Positions 44,797-55,266 are shown, counted from the first letter of the stretch. The stretch: 64,000 bases of DNA from Rickettsiales bacterium (GCA_024304995.1 JAMWZD010000001.1:317472-381471), one strand, 5' to 3'. The notes: generated from the letters alone by a model not told the origin. Numbers and translations are program-made.

Positions 44797-45810
44797 ATGA
44801 AAACAGACATTACGCCCAATTTCTCCCAAACTCACCAAAACACGCTTTCCGTCCTGCAGATGGAGGACGAAATTCTGCGCCTGAAAGGTGAGATGAACGC
44901 CGTCATCCTCGCGCATTATTATCAAGATGATGATATTCAGGACATTGCGGATTATGTGGGGGATTCGCTAGATCTGGCGCGCAAGGCGGCGGCAACAGAC
45001 GCAGACGTGATTGTGTTTTGCGGGGTGAAATTCATGGCGGAAGGCGCAAAAATCCTCTCACCGAATAAGCAGGTGTTGCTGCCAGACATGGAAGCAGGCT
45101 GCTCGCTGGAAAGCTCGTGCGAAGCCGAAGCCTTCAAAGCCTTCCGCGCGCAACATCCAGACCATATCGCCGTAACGTATATTAACTGCTCCGCAGCCGT
45201 GAAAGCGCTGACAGACATTATCGTCACTTCCACCAATGCCGAAGCCATCATCGCGCAAATCCCTGAAGACCAGCCGATTATTTTTGCACCAGACAAAAAC
45301 CTTGGCGCGTATCTGTCCAAAAAAACTGGGCGGGAGATGTTGCTCTGGGATGGGGCGTGCATCGTGCATGAGCGTTTTTCGGAACAAGAACTCGTACGCC
45401 TGAAAACGCTGCACCCAGAGGCGCATATCATTGCACACCCTGAATGCACGGAGAATTTATTGGCATATGCAGATCATATCGGCTCCACCTCGTCCCTGCT
45501 GAAATTCACCCAGACTCGCCCAGGCGAGGAATTTATCGTGCTGACCGAACCGGGCATTTTGCACCAAATGCAAAAAACCTCCGCAGGCAGCATTTTCCAC
45601 CCCGTGCCAGGCATGGAGAAAGGCTGCGAAGCGTGCAATAACTGCCCCTACATGAAGTTAAACACGCTGGAGAAGTTGTACGTCTGCATGAGAGACCGCA
45701 CCCCAGAACTTACGCTGGATGCACAACTGATGGAAGATGCCAAAAAGCCACTGGAACGGATGTTAGAACTCTCCAAAGCCATCCCAGATTCCAGCGCCAA
45801 ACCGCAATAA
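44797..45810 (+). CDS. nadA: Quinolinate synthase
   Basis: 337 residues. Makes quinolinate from iminoaspartate and dihydroxyacetone phosphate for NAD synthesis, using an oxygen-sensitive [4Fe-4S] cluster. Cluster and active-site motifs are GCSLESSC (102-108), HPECTE, and [15 protein letters not shown] near the C-terminus; [18 protein letters not shown] near 40 is the substrate loop. No nadB or nadC is adjacent. No clear ribosome binding site. Confidence 0.96.
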   Translation: MKTDITPNFSQTHQNTLSVLQMEDEILRLKGEMNAVILAHYYQDDDIQDIADYVGDSLDLARKAAATDADVIVFCGVKFMAEGAKILSPNKQVLLPDMEAGCSLESSCEAEAFKAFRAQHPDHIAVTYINCSAAVKALTDIIVTSTNAEAIIAQIPEDQPIIFAPDKNLGAYLSKKTGREMLLWDGACIVHERFSEQELVRLKTLHPEAHIIAHPECTENLLAYADHIGSTSSLLKFTQTRPGEEFIVLTEPGILHQMQKTSAGSIFHPVPGMEKGCEACNNCPYMKLNTLEKLYVCMRDRTPELTLDAQLMEDAKKPLERMLELSKAIPDSSAKPQ

Positions 45811-45819
45811 TGTTATTCC

Positions 45820-45900
45820 GTCATTCTGAGGCGCAGCCGAAGAATCCAGAGCCGCTTGCGCAAGAGGGAACTTGGATTCTTCACTTCGTTCAGAATGACG
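45820..45900. repeat. Palindromic interspersed repeat (MITE-like)
   Basis: An 81-bp imperfect inverted repeat: CGTCATTCTG (45820-45829) pairs with CAGAATGACG (45891-45900), AGAATCCA (45841-45848) with TGGATTCT (45873-45880), and the centre CTTGCGCAAG is itself a palindrome. It belongs to a well-known class of short palindromic repeats dispersed in many bacterial genomes; in frame it gives the spurious peptide HSERSEES. It starts 9 bp after nadA and may also end its transcript. Confidence 0.75.
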
Positions 45901-46011
45901 AACCCCACCCCAAAACCAAACAAAACCACTTTTTTCACCCACCATTCATAATTCTGTCATATAGTGCGTCTATACTGATAGTATCAAATAAGAACAAAAA
46001 GGAATTTTCAG

Positions 46012-46692
46012 ATGGTACAACAGGTACAGGAAAAGAAAGGCGGCGTAAGTTTTGGGCAGGTGGCTGGCGCTGCTGTAGCAGGAACCTCTGTAGGTTTATT
46101 AGGGAATCATGTCGTTAATGGCATGAACCAAGCTGCACGTATAACTGGCGGAGAGGCTTTGAAAAATGCGCCAAAAGGTGCAGAGGAAGCCTTTGAAACT
46201 GTAAAGTCTTCAACAAACCAATTAGCTGAATACACAAATAATATACGACAGTTTGCAGCTAAACAAGGAGATGAAATCAAAAAAGTAGCAGAAGATTTTT
46301 CTGGTGAAAAAGGTGGTGAGATCGTCAAAAATGTGAAATCTATTGCAAATGAAGCAGGAAAAATAACAGAAGAAACTGCTGGCAAAATAGCTGAAGATTT
46401 ATCGAAGAAAGTTAATGGTCCTTTTCAGGAAAGTGGGAAGGAAGGCTCAAGAGAAGCGGCTAAAATCACTTCAGAAATGGTCAAAGAAAATGTTTCTAAA
46501 CTGAATGATAAATTCAGTGAGGGGATGAAAGGTCTTGGTGCTTTAAATGGAAAGCAAAAAGCACTTATTGTTGGAGCAGCAGCAATTGCAACAATCGGCA
46601 CAATGATGGCATTAGCACCAAAATCAAAAGTGGAAGAGCCACAACATGACGGCATGGTGCAAGGGCGCGGTCAAAGCATGGCAATGGCATAA
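46012..46692 (+). CDS. Hypothetical helical protein with two Ala/Gly membrane segments
   Basis: 226 residues; AAGGAA lies before the ATG. A small-residue hydrophobic segment at about 13-36 (GQVAGAAVAGTSVGLLG) and another near 182-202 (ALIVGAAAIATIGTMMALA) enclose about 150 residues of charged amphipathic helix (EEAFETVKSSTNQLAEY; EAGKITEETAGKIAEDLSKK), apolipoprotein/LEA-like in composition. Likely membrane-associated. No family recognised. Own terminator downstream. Confidence 0.68.
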   Translation: MVQQVQEKKGGVSFGQVAGAAVAGTSVGLLGNHVVNGMNQAARITGGEALKNAPKGAEEAFETVKSSTNQLAEYTNNIRQFAAKQGDEIKKVAEDFSGEKGGEIVKNVKSIANEAGKITEETAGKIAEDLSKKVNGPFQESGKEGSREAAKITSEMVKENVSKLNDKFSEGMKGLGALNGKQKALIVGAAAIATIGTMMALAPKSKVEEPQHDGMVQGRGQSMAMA

Positions 46693-46724
46693 ACTCCCCC
46701 CTCGTTCTTATTTTAAACAAAAAG

Positions 46725-46761
46725 AAACACCTGCTTTGCAAACAAGGCAGGTGTTTTTTTT
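46725..46761 (+). terminator. Rho-independent terminator
   Basis: AAACACCTGC (46725-46734) pairs with GCAGGTGTTT (46747-46756), extended inward by TTTG/CAAG with one wobble, followed by a T-run. Confidence 0.93.
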
Positions 46762-46770
46762 AGTGTCACG

Positions 46771-46806
46771 ATAAAGAAAACCTCTCACCCATATTCGGGC
46801 GAGAGG
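46771..46806 (-). terminator. Rho-independent terminator (minus strand)
   Basis: On the minus strand CCTCTCGCCC pairs with GGGTGAGAGG (one G-U pair) and is followed by TTTTCTTTATC. It ends the gene at 46814-47902, directly facing the plus-strand terminator. Confidence 0.85.
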
Positions 46807-46813
46807 GAGAAAA

Positions 46814-47902
46814 TTAAATGTCTAAAATTTTGACCCAAGGAGCAATCTCCTCAGGCATGAAAATTTTTAGCCAGTCAATCATTTGTAGCAGAAAATAGTC
46901 ATAAGAATTTTTTCCATTGGCTTTTGGACACCAACCATTACTTAGAATTTCTTGAGTAGTTCTGCCAAGCAAAGTAACTTTATTTTCTTTGCAAATAGCA
47001 AGACAGTAAGGAGCAAAATAAGACTTAACTCTATCATTAGAGGGAAATTTTAATTTTGCATATTTGTCATACGTTGTTACGAAAGTATGGAGTCTGCTTT
47101 TTGTAATATCAGAATTCAGCCTCTCTGTCCTCACGATATGCAAACATACTAAGTTATCAATTACCTTTTTGACGAGGTTATCTTTGTAGTAGCTACCGTA
47201 CAAGCTAAGAAATTTTGCTTCATCTTTAATGACTTCTACATAAAGACGATCCATCCATTTCTCTTCAAGACTTACAGAAAGCTGATGCTTTGCATAAGAA
47301 TAAAGCTGCTGTTGATAAAGTTGTTCGTCATTATCCCAGACATGTCTGTCAGGATTATCATACCAAAAGACAACTTCTAAAAACTTTTGATAGGCATCTT
47401 CTTCAAATTTTGAAGCGGCTACTAATTTTTGCTGAATATTTTCATTCAAGAGTTTCTGTAACTCACCAGCAATATAAGCCTCAACAAACTCATGCTTTTC
47501 AAACAAAGTTGCTTTTGAAGCAATAATCTGAAAATCCGTCATCGAAATCCATTTTTTGGCTTTATTCATAGTCACCCAAATACAGAGATACGCGAACGCA
47601 TCTTTGTCACCGACACCATGCAGGAACATGGTTTGGTACTCTTTGTCTGGGTGAGTGAATAACGCATACGTCTCTTTCACCACTGTATTGCGGAACAGAA
47701 ATTCCTCATTGGTCAATTTGCGTTCATATTGAGCGTTGCGCTCAATATAAAGCTCTTGTGCCTTCTGCGCCATTTCCAGCTTCTGAATTTCACGAACCTC
47801 TTGGCGGTTGGATGCCGCTAAATTTTCACGAGCAATCTGAAGCTGTTCCTCACGCTGAGCATGAGCGACTAATTCCATTGCAACACTAAATAAATCAGAC
47901 AT
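46814..47902 (-). CDS. Hypothetical cytoplasmic protein
   Basis: 362 residues. N-terminal 80 residues form a Gln/Glu-rich coiled coil (AHAQREEQLQIARENLAASN); the remainder is mixed helix with many aromatic residues, and no membrane segment or signal peptide. No family recognised. It is a monocistronic unit enclosed by terminators on both sides. The coding sequence is more AT-rich than its neighbours, which might reflect acquisition by transfer (impression, not measured). Confidence 0.7.
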   Translation of the reverse strand: MSDLFSVAMELVAHAQREEQLQIARENLAASNRQEVREIQKLEMAQKAQELYIERNAQYERKLTNEEFLFRNTVVKETYALFTHPDKEYQTMFLHGVGDKDAFAYLCIWVTMNKAKKWISMTDFQIIASKATLFEKHEFVEAYIAGELQKLLNENIQQKLVAASKFEEDAYQKFLEVVFWYDNPDRHVWDNDEQLYQQQLYSYAKHQLSVSLEEKWMDRLYVEVIKDEAKFLSLYGSYYKDNLVKKVIDNLVCLHIVRTERLNSDITKSRLHTFVTTYDKYAKLKFPSNDRVKSYFAPYCLAICKENKVTLLGRTTQEILSNGWCPKANGKNSYDYFLLQMIDWLKIFMPEEIAPWVKILDI

Positions 47903-48071
47903 TAGTTTAAGCGTACTTTAAAAAGCACGGGATAAAAGAATAGGCCACTTTATAAATTATGAATGTTTGCCCACTTCGGCATAATGCTGTTTTAGCAATA
48001 ATCAAAAATGTAGCAAACGCTGTAAATAAAGTGAACAGATACTATACCAAATTCTTTTCGCCTCCGCAAAC

Positions 48072-48105
48072 AAAAAAAGGGGAGCGCCGAAGCCCTCCCC
48101 TTTTT
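48072..48105. terminator. Bidirectional terminator after pnp
   Basis: AAAAAGGGGAG (48074-48084) pairs with CTCCCCTTTTT (48095-48105). Both arms end in A/T runs, so it works in either direction; it lies 24 bp after the pnp stop. The gap 47903-48128 holds nothing else recognisable. Confidence 0.93.
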
Positions 48106-48128
48106 ATTATGCGTATGCGCTGCGCGTC

Positions 48129-50300
48129 TTAAGAACGCTTGCGGCGCTGGCGTTTGGGTTTGTCATCGCCTGAAGCATCATCATTGTTTTTGTGATCTTC
48201 AATCTCGATTTCCTCTCCCGTTTCCTGATCCACTGCACGCATAGACAAGCGGAACTTGCCACGTGGGTCAATGTCCATCAGCTTCACCTTCACCACATCA
48301 TCCACAGAAAGCACCGTGTTTACATCTGCAATGCGCTCACCTGTGATCTCGCTTACATGCACCAAACCTTCATGATTGCCAATGAATCGCACAAATGCAC
48401 CAAAATCTACGATACTGACGACTTTACCGTCGTAAATCGTACCTTTCTCGGGCTCAGCAACAATATTGATAATCCAGTCTTTCGCCGCTTGGGCGCTATC
48501 ACCATTAGGTGCGTAGATACGGATTGAACCATCATCTTCAATGTCAATCTTCGCTTCTGTTTCTTCGCAAATCTCACGGATCACTTTTCCGCCAGATCCA
48601 ATCACATCACGGATTTTGTCTTTGTCAATCTGCATAGTAGTGATGGTCGGCGCAGTCTCGCTCACAGTGTCGCGGGATGTGTCCAGCGCCTGTGACATCG
48701 CTTTCAGAATTGTTTTGCGACCCTCATGCGCCTGGCTGAGCGCCACTTTCATGATTTCTTCTGTGATGCCGTTGATTTTAATGTCCATCTGCAGCGCGGT
48801 CACACCTTCACTGGTTCCCGCCACTTTAAAGTCCATATCACCGAGATGATCTTCATCACCCAGTATATCTGACAAGACCACAAAATCATCTTCTTCTTTG
48901 ATAAGCCCCATCGCAATCCCCGCAACTGGGCGTTTGAGTGGCACACCTGCATCCATCATCGCAAGCGATGCACCGCAGACCGTTGCCATAGAAGATGAGC
49001 CATTAGATTCAGTAATCTCAGACACCAAACGAATGGTGTAAGGAAATTCTTCCTGCTCAGGCAACAGCGCGCGCACTGCACGCCACGCCAATTTACCATG
49101 TCCAATTTCACGACGCCCTGGTGGACGCATAGGATACGCTTCACCCACAGAATAAGGAGGGAAGTTATAATGCAGCATGAAATGCTCTTTATATTCACCT
49201 TCCAGCGCATCAATAATCTGCTCATCCTGACCAGTACCCAGCGTGGCAACCACAATCGCCTGCGTTTCACCGCGGGTGAATAATGCCGAACCATGTGTAT
49301 GCGGCAGGAAAGAGGCTTCTGCGACGATCTGACGTACATCAGACAGACCACGCCCATCTATACGCGCTTTAGTGTCAACCAAATCCTTGCGTACGATGGT
49401 TTTTTCCAGCTTCTTGATTGCATCTGCAATTTTCACAGCAGGATGCTCACCATCATCAAACGATCCGCTGATTTCATCACGAATTTCTGCAAGGCGGTTC
49501 TGGCGTTCCTGCTTATCCGTAATTTTATATGCATCACGGAACGCTTTTTCGCCTATGTCTTTTGCACGGCTATACAACGCATCCCAACCTTCATATTCCT
49601 GAAGATCCCACGGCTCTTTCGCGCAGCTTTCAGCAAAGTCAATAATCAGGTCAATCACAGGCTGCATTTCTTTGTGCGCATGCATCACTGCCCCCAGCAT
49701 CACTTCTTCCGAAAGCTCATTCGCTTCGGATTCCACCATCAAGACAGAGCTTTGCGTTCCTGCAATCACCAAATCCAGATCACTTTCCTTCGTTTCAGAA
49801 ATAGATGGGTTCAGAATATACTCACCATCTTTATATCCTACGCGTGCCGCTGCCACAGGGCCCATAAATGGCACACCAGAAATGGTCAGCGCTGCCGAAG
49901 CGCCAATCAGTGCGAGAATATCCGCATTGGTTTCTTTATCCGTTGATAGCAATGTACACACAATCTGTGTTTCGTTACGGAATTCATCTGGGAAAAGTGG
50001 ACGGATCGGACGGTCGATCAAACGTGATGTTAGCGTCTCTTTTTCACTTGGGCGACCTTCGCGCTTAAAGAATCCACCAGGAATCTTTCCAGCTGCGTAT
50101 GTCTTTTCCTGATAATTTACGGTGAGTGGAAAGAAATCCACATCTGGCTTCACTTTTTTCGCAGATACAGTAGTACATAATATTGCGACATCACCATAGG
50201 TCACCATGACCGCGCCGTCTGCCTGACGCGCTACTTTTCCTGTTTCGAATGTCAGCGTTTTCCCCGCCCATTCAATTGATTTTCTTGTTATTTTGAACAT
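48129..50300 (-). CDS. pnp: Polyribonucleotide nucleotidyltransferase (PNPase)
   Basis: 723 residues from the ATG at 50300, because AAGGA is 5 nt upstream; the ATG at 50306 would overlap that site. Two RNase PH-like cores ([32 protein letters not shown]), then the KH domain ([16 protein letters not shown]) and S1 domain ([17 protein letters not shown]), ending in a basic tail. Degrades RNA 3' to 5' by phosphorolysis. Usually follows rpsO; here it follows adk. Confidence 0.97.
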   Translation of the reverse strand: MFKITRKSIEWAGKTLTFETGKVARQADGAVMVTYGDVAILCTTVSAKKVKPDVDFFPLTVNYQEKTYAAGKIPGGFFKREGRPSEKETLTSRLIDRPIRPLFPDEFRNETQIVCTLLSTDKETNADILALIGASAALTISGVPFMGPVAAARVGYKDGEYILNPSISETKESDLDLVIAGTQSSVLMVESEANELSEEVMLGAVMHAHKEMQPVIDLIIDFAESCAKEPWDLQEYEGWDALYSRAKDIGEKAFRDAYKITDKQERQNRLAEIRDEISGSFDDGEHPAVKIADAIKKLEKTIVRKDLVDTKARIDGRGLSDVRQIVAEASFLPHTHGSALFTRGETQAIVVATLGTGQDEQIIDALEGEYKEHFMLHYNFPPYSVGEAYPMRPPGRREIGHGKLAWRAVRALLPEQEEFPYTIRLVSEITESNGSSSMATVCGASLAMMDAGVPLKRPVAGIAMGLIKEEDDFVVLSDILGDEDHLGDMDFKVAGTSEGVTALQMDIKINGITEEIMKVALSQAHEGRKTILKAMSQALDTSRDTVSETAPTITTMQIDKDKIRDVIGSGGKVIREICEETEAKIDIEDDGSIRIYAPNGDSAQAAKDWIINIVAEPEKGTIYDGKVVSIVDFGAFVRFIGNHEGLVHVSEITGERIADVNTVLSVDDVVKVKLMDIDPRGKFRLSMRAVDQETGEEIEIEDHKNNDDASGDDKPKRQRRKRS

Positions 50301-50342
50301 AGTCATCCTTCAAATTAAATAAACATATTGTGCAGGCTGAAC

Positions 50343-50371
50343 TTACTAAAATCATAGTATGGCTTTAGTAA
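50343..50371 (-). promoter_or_regulatory. Hairpin in the pnp leader
   Basis: TTACTAAA (50343-50350) and TTTAGTAA (50364-50371) pair perfectly across 13 nt, between adk and pnp. pnp mRNA leaders in enterobacteria carry an RNase III-cut stem used for autoregulation; this could be an analogue (inference). Confidence 0.35.
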
Positions 50372-50434
50372 ATCCAGCACACATATGTGTTTTGTTTAAT
50401 CTATTTTGGAGACAATTACAAGATGTAAGCGCGA

Positions 50435-51079
50435 TTAACTTACCAGATGCATAATGTCTTTTGTAACATCCTGCAAATTCTGCATTCCATCAATGCTGCG
50501 TAACTTGCCTGTTCTAGCATAATAAGGAAGTAACGGCGCGGTTTGTTCGTGATAGGATTTCAAACGCTTTGATACTGTTTTTGCATTGTCATCTTCACGG
50601 CGAGTAAATTCAGTGCTGCCACAAATATCACATATATTATCTTTTGCTGGTCGCTTAAATTCATCATGATACCCTTCCCCGCAAGATGCGCACGTAAAAC
50701 GACCAGAGACGCGCTTGACCAGAATATCATCAATCACCTTTAACTCTATTACGTGATCAATAGTCTTTTTTTCTTCAGAAAGCATAACATCCAGTGCTTC
50801 GGCCTGCTTCACAGTACGTGGGAATCCATCCAGAATAAATCCGTTCTGACAATCTTCCTTGCTGATACGTTCTTTAATCAGGCTGACCATCAATGCATCA
50901 TCCACTAATGCGCCAGAAGCCATAATTTCTTTAAGTTTGTTGCCCAGCTCTGTTCCAGAAGATGCAGCAGCTCTAAGCATATCGCCAGTAGAGAGTTTCA
51001 CAATATTGCAATGGCGCATTAAAAAAGAGGCTTGAGTTCCTTTTCCCGCCCCTGGAGGCCCTAGCAATATTATATGCAT
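50435..51079 (-). CDS. adk: Adenylate kinase
   Basis: 214 residues, long form. P-loop GPPGAGKGTQ (7-16), GFPRTVKQAEAL, and a LID with four cysteines in two CxxC pairs (CASC, CDIC), so it binds a structural zinc. Interconverts AMP+ATP and 2 ADP. Starts 1 bp after secY, the usual end of the spc operon. Confidence 0.97.
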   Translation of the reverse strand: MHIILLGPPGAGKGTQASFLMRHCNIVKLSTGDMLRAAASSGTELGNKLKEIMASGALVDDALMVSLIKERISKEDCQNGFILDGFPRTVKQAEALDVMLSEEKKTIDHVIELKVIDDILVKRVSGRFTCASCGEGYHDEFKRPAKDNICDICGSTEFTRREDDNAKTVSKRLKSYHEQTAPLLPYYARTGKLRSIDGMQNLQDVTKDIMHLVS

Positions 51080-51080
51080 C

Positions 51081-52409
51081 TTACCGTTTCCCTTTAATTC
51101 GAGATTTCTTAATTAGCGATTCATATTGATGTGCAAATAAGTGGGACTGCACCTGCCCGATAAATTCCATTGTCACATTGACGATAATCAAAAGGCTCGT
51201 TCCTCCAAGATAAAATGGAATAGAATATTTTGCGATAATAAACTCAGGCAATACACACACTAATGCAAGATATATTGCACCTACAACGGTTATTCTGGTC
51301 AATACATAATCCAGATAGTCCGCTGTTTTTTGACCAGGGCGTATTCCAGGCACAAACCCGCCATTCTTTTTTAAATTATCAGCAGTTTCTTCTGGATTAA
51401 ATACAACCGCAGTGTAGAAAAAGCAGAAAAATACGATAATTGCTACATATGCTACCATATAAGCTGGCTGACCGTGACCGAGATAGGCAGTGACAGTTGT
51501 CAGCCATTCAGGAGCATTCTCCGTGTTGAAATTTGCAATCGTAAGCGGAAAAAGCAGAATGGAACTTGCAAAGATTGGAGGGATGACACCAGCAGTGTTA
51601 AGCTTAAGTGGCAAATGGGTGTTCTCACCAGCAAATAATTTATTCCCCACCTGTTTTTTAGGATATTGCACAACGATGCGGCGCTGCGCACTTTCCATGA
51701 ACACAATAAGTGCAATAACCAGTAAAGCACCAATAAGTATCGCAGCTACGGCTGCAGCACTCATAGTGGTGTTGCCCATACTTGCAATTCCACCAGGCAG
51801 TTCGGCAATAATACCAGCAAATATTATTAAAGAAATGCCATTGCCAATTCCGCGTGAGGTCATTTGTTCACCAAGCCACATTAGAAAAACAGTGCCACCC
51901 GTTAATGTTATCATAGTGCTAAATCGGAAAAACATTCCGGGATCAATTACAGCCGACCCTGCACTGCCTGTGGTGCTTTCAAGCCCTACGGCAACTCCGT
52001 ATCCTTGAATAAGTGCAAGAAACACTGTTCCAAGTCGTGTATATTGATTGATTTTTCTGCGCCCCGATTCACCTTCTTTTTTAAGTGCAGCTAATTGTGG
52101 CACGGCGACCCCCAGAAGCTGAATAATGATTGACGCAGATATATAAGGCATGATTGCAAGTGCGAATATTGTCATTCGCCCCAATGCTCCACCAGAAAAC
52201 ATATTAAATACGCCTAAAATTCCATCAGACTGTTCTGCAAAAATATCCTGCAGAATACGCGGATCAATACCAGGAATTGGAATATAAGTTCCAATTCGGT
52301 AGACAATTAAAGCGCCAATAACAAAAAGCAAGCGGCTTTTCAGCTCGCTTGCCTTCGATATTAAACTCAAATCCATATTTTGAGCAAGACGCTCGACAGA
52401 AGAAACCAT
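51081..52409 (-). CDS. secY: Protein translocase subunit SecY
   Basis: 442 residues, ten membrane helices. Recognisable conserved parts are YRIGTYIPIPGIDP near the N-terminus, MPYISASIIIQLLG, and the fifth cytoplasmic loop GFVPGIRPGQKTADYLDYVL. Forms the Sec channel with SecE and SecG. Follows rplO by 9 bp. Confidence 0.97.
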   Translation of the reverse strand: MVSSVERLAQNMDLSLISKASELKSRLLFVIGALIVYRIGTYIPIPGIDPRILQDIFAEQSDGILGVFNMFSGGALGRMTIFALAIMPYISASIIIQLLGVAVPQLAALKKEGESGRRKINQYTRLGTVFLALIQGYGVAVGLESTTGSAGSAVIDPGMFFRFSTMITLTGGTVFLMWLGEQMTSRGIGNGISLIIFAGIIAELPGGIASMGNTTMSAAAVAAILIGALLVIALIVFMESAQRRIVVQYPKKQVGNKLFAGENTHLPLKLNTAGVIPPIFASSILLFPLTIANFNTENAPEWLTTVTAYLGHGQPAYMVAYVAIIVFFCFFYTAVVFNPEETADNLKKNGGFVPGIRPGQKTADYLDYVLTRITVVGAIYLALVCVLPEFIIAKYSIPFYLGGTSLLIIVNVTMEFIGQVQSHLFAHQYESLIKKSRIKGKR

Positions 52410-52418
52410 AAAAAAGCC

Positions 52419-52871
52419 TTAAGCTATTTCTACGCTGCCTCCAGCTTCGGCCACTTTTGACTGAGCCGTGGAAGACGCTTTATTAACTGAAACAGAAATT
52501 TTAGAAGAAACAGAGCCATTACCCAAAAGCTTGATTGGCTTTGAAGCATCCCTAACTAAGCCCGCTGACTGCAATGTTTCTGCATTTACATTACTTTCGA
52601 GCGTGTTATTTTTGATTGCTTCATCAATCTGATCCAGATTGACCACCTGATATTCAACACGATTAATGTTATTAAAGCCACGCTTCGGCAGGCGTCTGAA
52701 AATTGGCATCTGACCACCTTCAAAACCTTTAATTGCTACGCCACTACGAGACTTCTGTCCTTTGACACCGCGACCGCAAGTTTTGCCTTTGCCCGAACCG
52801 ATACCGCGACCAACACGAATGCGATTCTTGCGAGCACCTTTATTGTCGGAAAGTGAATCTAAAGTAATCAT
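52419..52871 (-). CDS. rplO: Ribosomal protein uL15
   Basis: 150 residues. Gly-rich N-terminus (RVGRGIGSGKGKTCGRGVKG) and FEGGQMPIFRRLPKRGF are diagnostic. Large-subunit protein. Confidence 0.98.
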   Translation of the reverse strand: MITLDSLSDNKGARKNRIRVGRGIGSGKGKTCGRGVKGQKSRSGVAIKGFEGGQMPIFRRLPKRGFNNINRVEYQVVNLDQIDEAIKNNTLESNVNAETLQSAGLVRDASKPIKLLGNGSVSSKISVSVNKASSTAQSKVAEAGGSVEIA

Positions 52872-52872
52872 A

Positions 52873-53064
52873 CTATGCCTCTATTACTTCTACGAGGTGT
52901 GACACTTTACGAACCATCCCTCTTGTTGCATCTGTGTCCTCAAGAACTGAAACACGATGCATTTTATTTAACCCAAGTCCAATAAGCGTCTGGCGCTGGT
53001 ATTTTTTTCTACCAATCGGACTTCCTGTTTGCTTTACGCTGAATGTCTTTTTTTCTTTAGCCAT
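52873..53064 (-). CDS. rpmD: Ribosomal protein uL30
   Basis: 63 residues. [20 protein letters not shown] and [12 protein letters not shown] are diagnostic. Its ATG shares one base with the rpsE stop codon. Large-subunit protein. Confidence 0.97.
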   Translation of the reverse strand: MAKEKKTFSVKQTGSPIGRKKYQRQTLIGLGLNKMHRVSVLEDTDATRGMVRKVSHLVEVIEA

Positions 53065-53639
53065 TATACTTCCTCATTTGAAAGCTCAGTTTCGGATAAA
53101 ATTTTAGCATTCGATCCACCTGTCGCAGCTTCTCTTCTTCCAACAATTTCGCCTACTTTCATACCGCGACGTGCCGCAATATCTTTGGGCGAACTAATGC
53201 TTTTCAGTGCTTCGAACGTTGCTTTTACCATGTTATGCGGATTTGATGTGCCGTTAGACTTTGACACAACATCCTGCACACCCAATGCTTCAAATACAGC
53301 ACGCATGGGACCACCAGCAATAATCCCCGTACCAGCTGGCGCTGAGCGCATCATTACTTTACCAGCACCATATGTGCCTTTTACATCATAATGAATCGTA
53401 CGAGACTCTCTTAATGGAACGCGTATCATAGACTTTTTAGCCGCTTCCGTTGCTTTAGAAACTGCCTCAGGCACTTCTTTAGCTTTACCAGTTCCATAGC
53501 CAACTCTACCTTTACCGTCACCTGTCACCACAAGTGCAGCAAAGCCGAAACGTCTACCACCTTTAACCACTTTTGCTACGCGGTTGATTGATACCAGCTT
53601 TTCAATGATCTCATTTTCTTTCTGTTCTACAGCAGCCAT
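53064..53639 (-). CDS. rpsE: Ribosomal protein uS5
   Basis: 191 residues. [20 protein letters not shown] followed by [17 protein letters not shown] and, in the second half, [19 protein letters not shown]. Part of the decoding-fidelity region of the small subunit. Confidence 0.98.
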   Translation of the reverse strand: MAAVEQKENEIIEKLVSINRVAKVVKGGRRFGFAALVVTGDGKGRVGYGTGKAKEVPEAVSKATEAAKKSMIRVPLRESRTIHYDVKGTYGAGKVMMRSAPAGTGIIAGGPMRAVFEALGVQDVVSKSNGTSNPHNMVKATFEALKSISSPKDIAARRGMKVGEIVGRREAATGGSNAKILSETELSNEEV

Positions 53640-53655
53640 AATATTATCCGTCTAT

Positions 53656-54012
53656 CTAAAATTTTAAGCCAGCTTCACGAGCAGCTTCTGCAACTGCCTT
53701 GACTCTTCCGTGGAAGATATAGCCACCACGATCAAACACAATATTTTCTATTTTTGAATCCTGAGCCTTTTTAGCAATCAGTTTACCTACCTCTTTAGCA
53801 GCTTCTATAGTGCAACCATTCTTAGCAGATATTTCCTTTCCTAATGTAGATGCACTAGCAAGGGTGACAGATGCGGCATCATCAATAAGCTGAGCGTAAA
53901 TATGCTTTCCTGTCCTATGAACAGAAAGGCGAATTTTTCCCGCTGCTTTTTTACGCAGACTATAACGCAGACGCTTTTTTCTACGCAAAAAGTTTTTGTT
54001 CGTATTAGACAT
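53656..54012 (-). CDS. rplR: Ribosomal protein uL18
   Basis: 118 residues. Basic N-terminus ([20 protein letters not shown]), [14 protein letters not shown], and [20 protein letters not shown]. Binds 5S rRNA in the central protuberance. Confidence 0.98.
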   Translation of the reverse strand: MSNTNKNFLRRKKRLRYSLRKKAAGKIRLSVHRTGKHIYAQLIDDAASVTLASASTLGKEISAKNGCTIEAAKEVGKLIAKKAQDSKIENIVFDRGGYIFHGRVKAVAEAAREAGLKF

Positions 54013-54545
54013 TATTTCTTCTTCCCTTCTTTAATGCGTACATACTCATCGCTATAGCGTACACCTTTACCTTTATATGGCTCAGGCTTACGGAGCGAAC
54101 GCAATTCAGCAGCAATTTGCCCTACCTTTTGGTTGTCAACACCTTCAACCTTTAAAGAAGTTTGTTTATCAACAGTGATATTGATATCTTCTGGAATCAC
54201 AAACTTAATGTCATGACTGTAACCAAGGGCAAGTGTAAGAATATTTCCTTGCACTGCCGCACGGTATCCTACGCCTTTCACTTCGAGTTCTTTAGTAAAA
54301 CCTTCAGAAACACCAATAACCATATTGTTGATTCTACTCCTGAATGTTCCCCATAACGCACGAGACTTCTTAGTCTGATCTGCTGGCGACACCACCACCT
54401 GACCATCCTCTATGTCAACGGAAACATCTTTAGTAAAAGGCAGTGAAAGCTCACCCTTCTTCCCTGTTACCGTCACGATGTTACCATCTTTCTTCACCTG
54501 AACGCCATCAGGAATCGAAACTGGATTTTTTCCTACTCTAGACAT
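54012..54545 (-). CDS. rplF: Ribosomal protein uL6
   Basis: 177 residues. [16 protein letters not shown] at the start and [17 protein letters not shown] near the end. Overlaps rplR by one base. Confidence 0.98.
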   Translation of the reverse strand: MSRVGKNPVSIPDGVQVKKDGNIVTVTGKKGELSLPFTKDVSVDIEDGQVVVSPADQTKKSRALWGTFRSRINNMVIGVSEGFTKELEVKGVGYRAAVQGNILTLALGYSHDIKFVIPEDINITVDKQTSLKVEGVDNQKVGQIAAELRSLRKPEPYKGKGVRYSDEYVRIKEGKKK

Positions 54546-54559
54546 AATTTCTAAATTCC

Positions 54560-54955
54560 TTAAAATATGTAAAACAGGACTTCTCCGCCTGCATTCAGTG
54601 ACCTTGCCTCTGCATCAGAAACGACACCCTTATCTGTTGAAAGGATGGCAGATCCTAGTCCGTTATAAACCGATTTAAAATCAGCAACAGAAGAATATTC
54701 TCGACACCCTGGTTTAGAAATACGCTTCAGCATTTTGATGGCTGGCTCGCCTTCAAAATATTTAAGCTCTATTTCCAAAGAGCGTTTGCTACCTTCAGTC
54801 ACTTCTGACCAATCTCTGATAAATCCTTCTTTCTTTAATACATCTAGTACATTTGCCAGAAGCTTAGAGAAAGGACATTTTACATGAGACAGCTTTGCCT
54901 TTTGTCCATTACGGATACGCGTAAGCATATCGGATAGTAAATCATTCATTGCCAT
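54560..54955 (-). CDS. rpsH: Ribosomal protein uS8
   Basis: 131 residues from the ATG at 54955 (MAMNDLLSDMLTRIRNGQ); the track-long version would extend into rpsN. C-terminal signature STDKGVVSDAEARSLNAGGE. Binds 16S rRNA; in enterobacteria it is the translational repressor of the spc operon. Confidence 0.97.
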   Translation of the reverse strand: MAMNDLLSDMLTRIRNGQKAKLSHVKCPFSKLLANVLDVLKKEGFIRDWSEVTEGSKRSLEIELKYFEGEPAIKMLKRISKPGCREYSSVADFKSVYNGLGSAILSTDKGVVSDAEARSLNAGGEVLFYIF

Positions 54956-54960
54956 GTCTA

Positions 54961-55266
54961 TTACCAACTCGATTTGATGAGACCAGGAATTTCACCAAAA
55001 TTCCCCAATTCACGTACAGCGATACGTGAAAGATTAAATTTTCTATAGTAGCCACGCGGTCTTCCTGTAAGACCACATCTATTTCTATATCTATTACTAG
55101 CAGAGTTGCGAGGCAGATCAGACAAACGCATCTGCGCTTCCATACGTTCAGCAATTGGCAAGTCTTTGTTCATCACAATAGACTTTAGTTCAGATCTTTT
55201 CTTTCTGAACTTTTTAATCTCGCGCTCACGCTTATTATTCTTTTCAATGCAGCTTTTCTTTGCCAT
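54961..55266 (-). CDS. rpsN: Ribosomal protein uS14
   Basis: 101 residues, the long zinc-free type: no CxxC pairs. [17 protein letters not shown] and [17 protein letters not shown] are diagnostic. One-base overlap with rplE. Confidence 0.98.
   Translation of the reverse strand: MAKKSCIEKNNKREREIKKFRKKRSELKSIVMNKDLPIAERMEAQMRLSDLPRNSASNRYRNRCGLTGRPRGYYRKFNLSRIAVRELGNFGEIPGLIKSSW

Noticed and set aside
45763-45945. 60-residue minus frame with HSERSEES
   Set aside because: The well-known false peptide from the palindromic repeat, not a gene.
49293-49946. 217-residue plus-strand frame opposite pnp
   Set aside because: Shadow of intact pnp; no independent coding signal.
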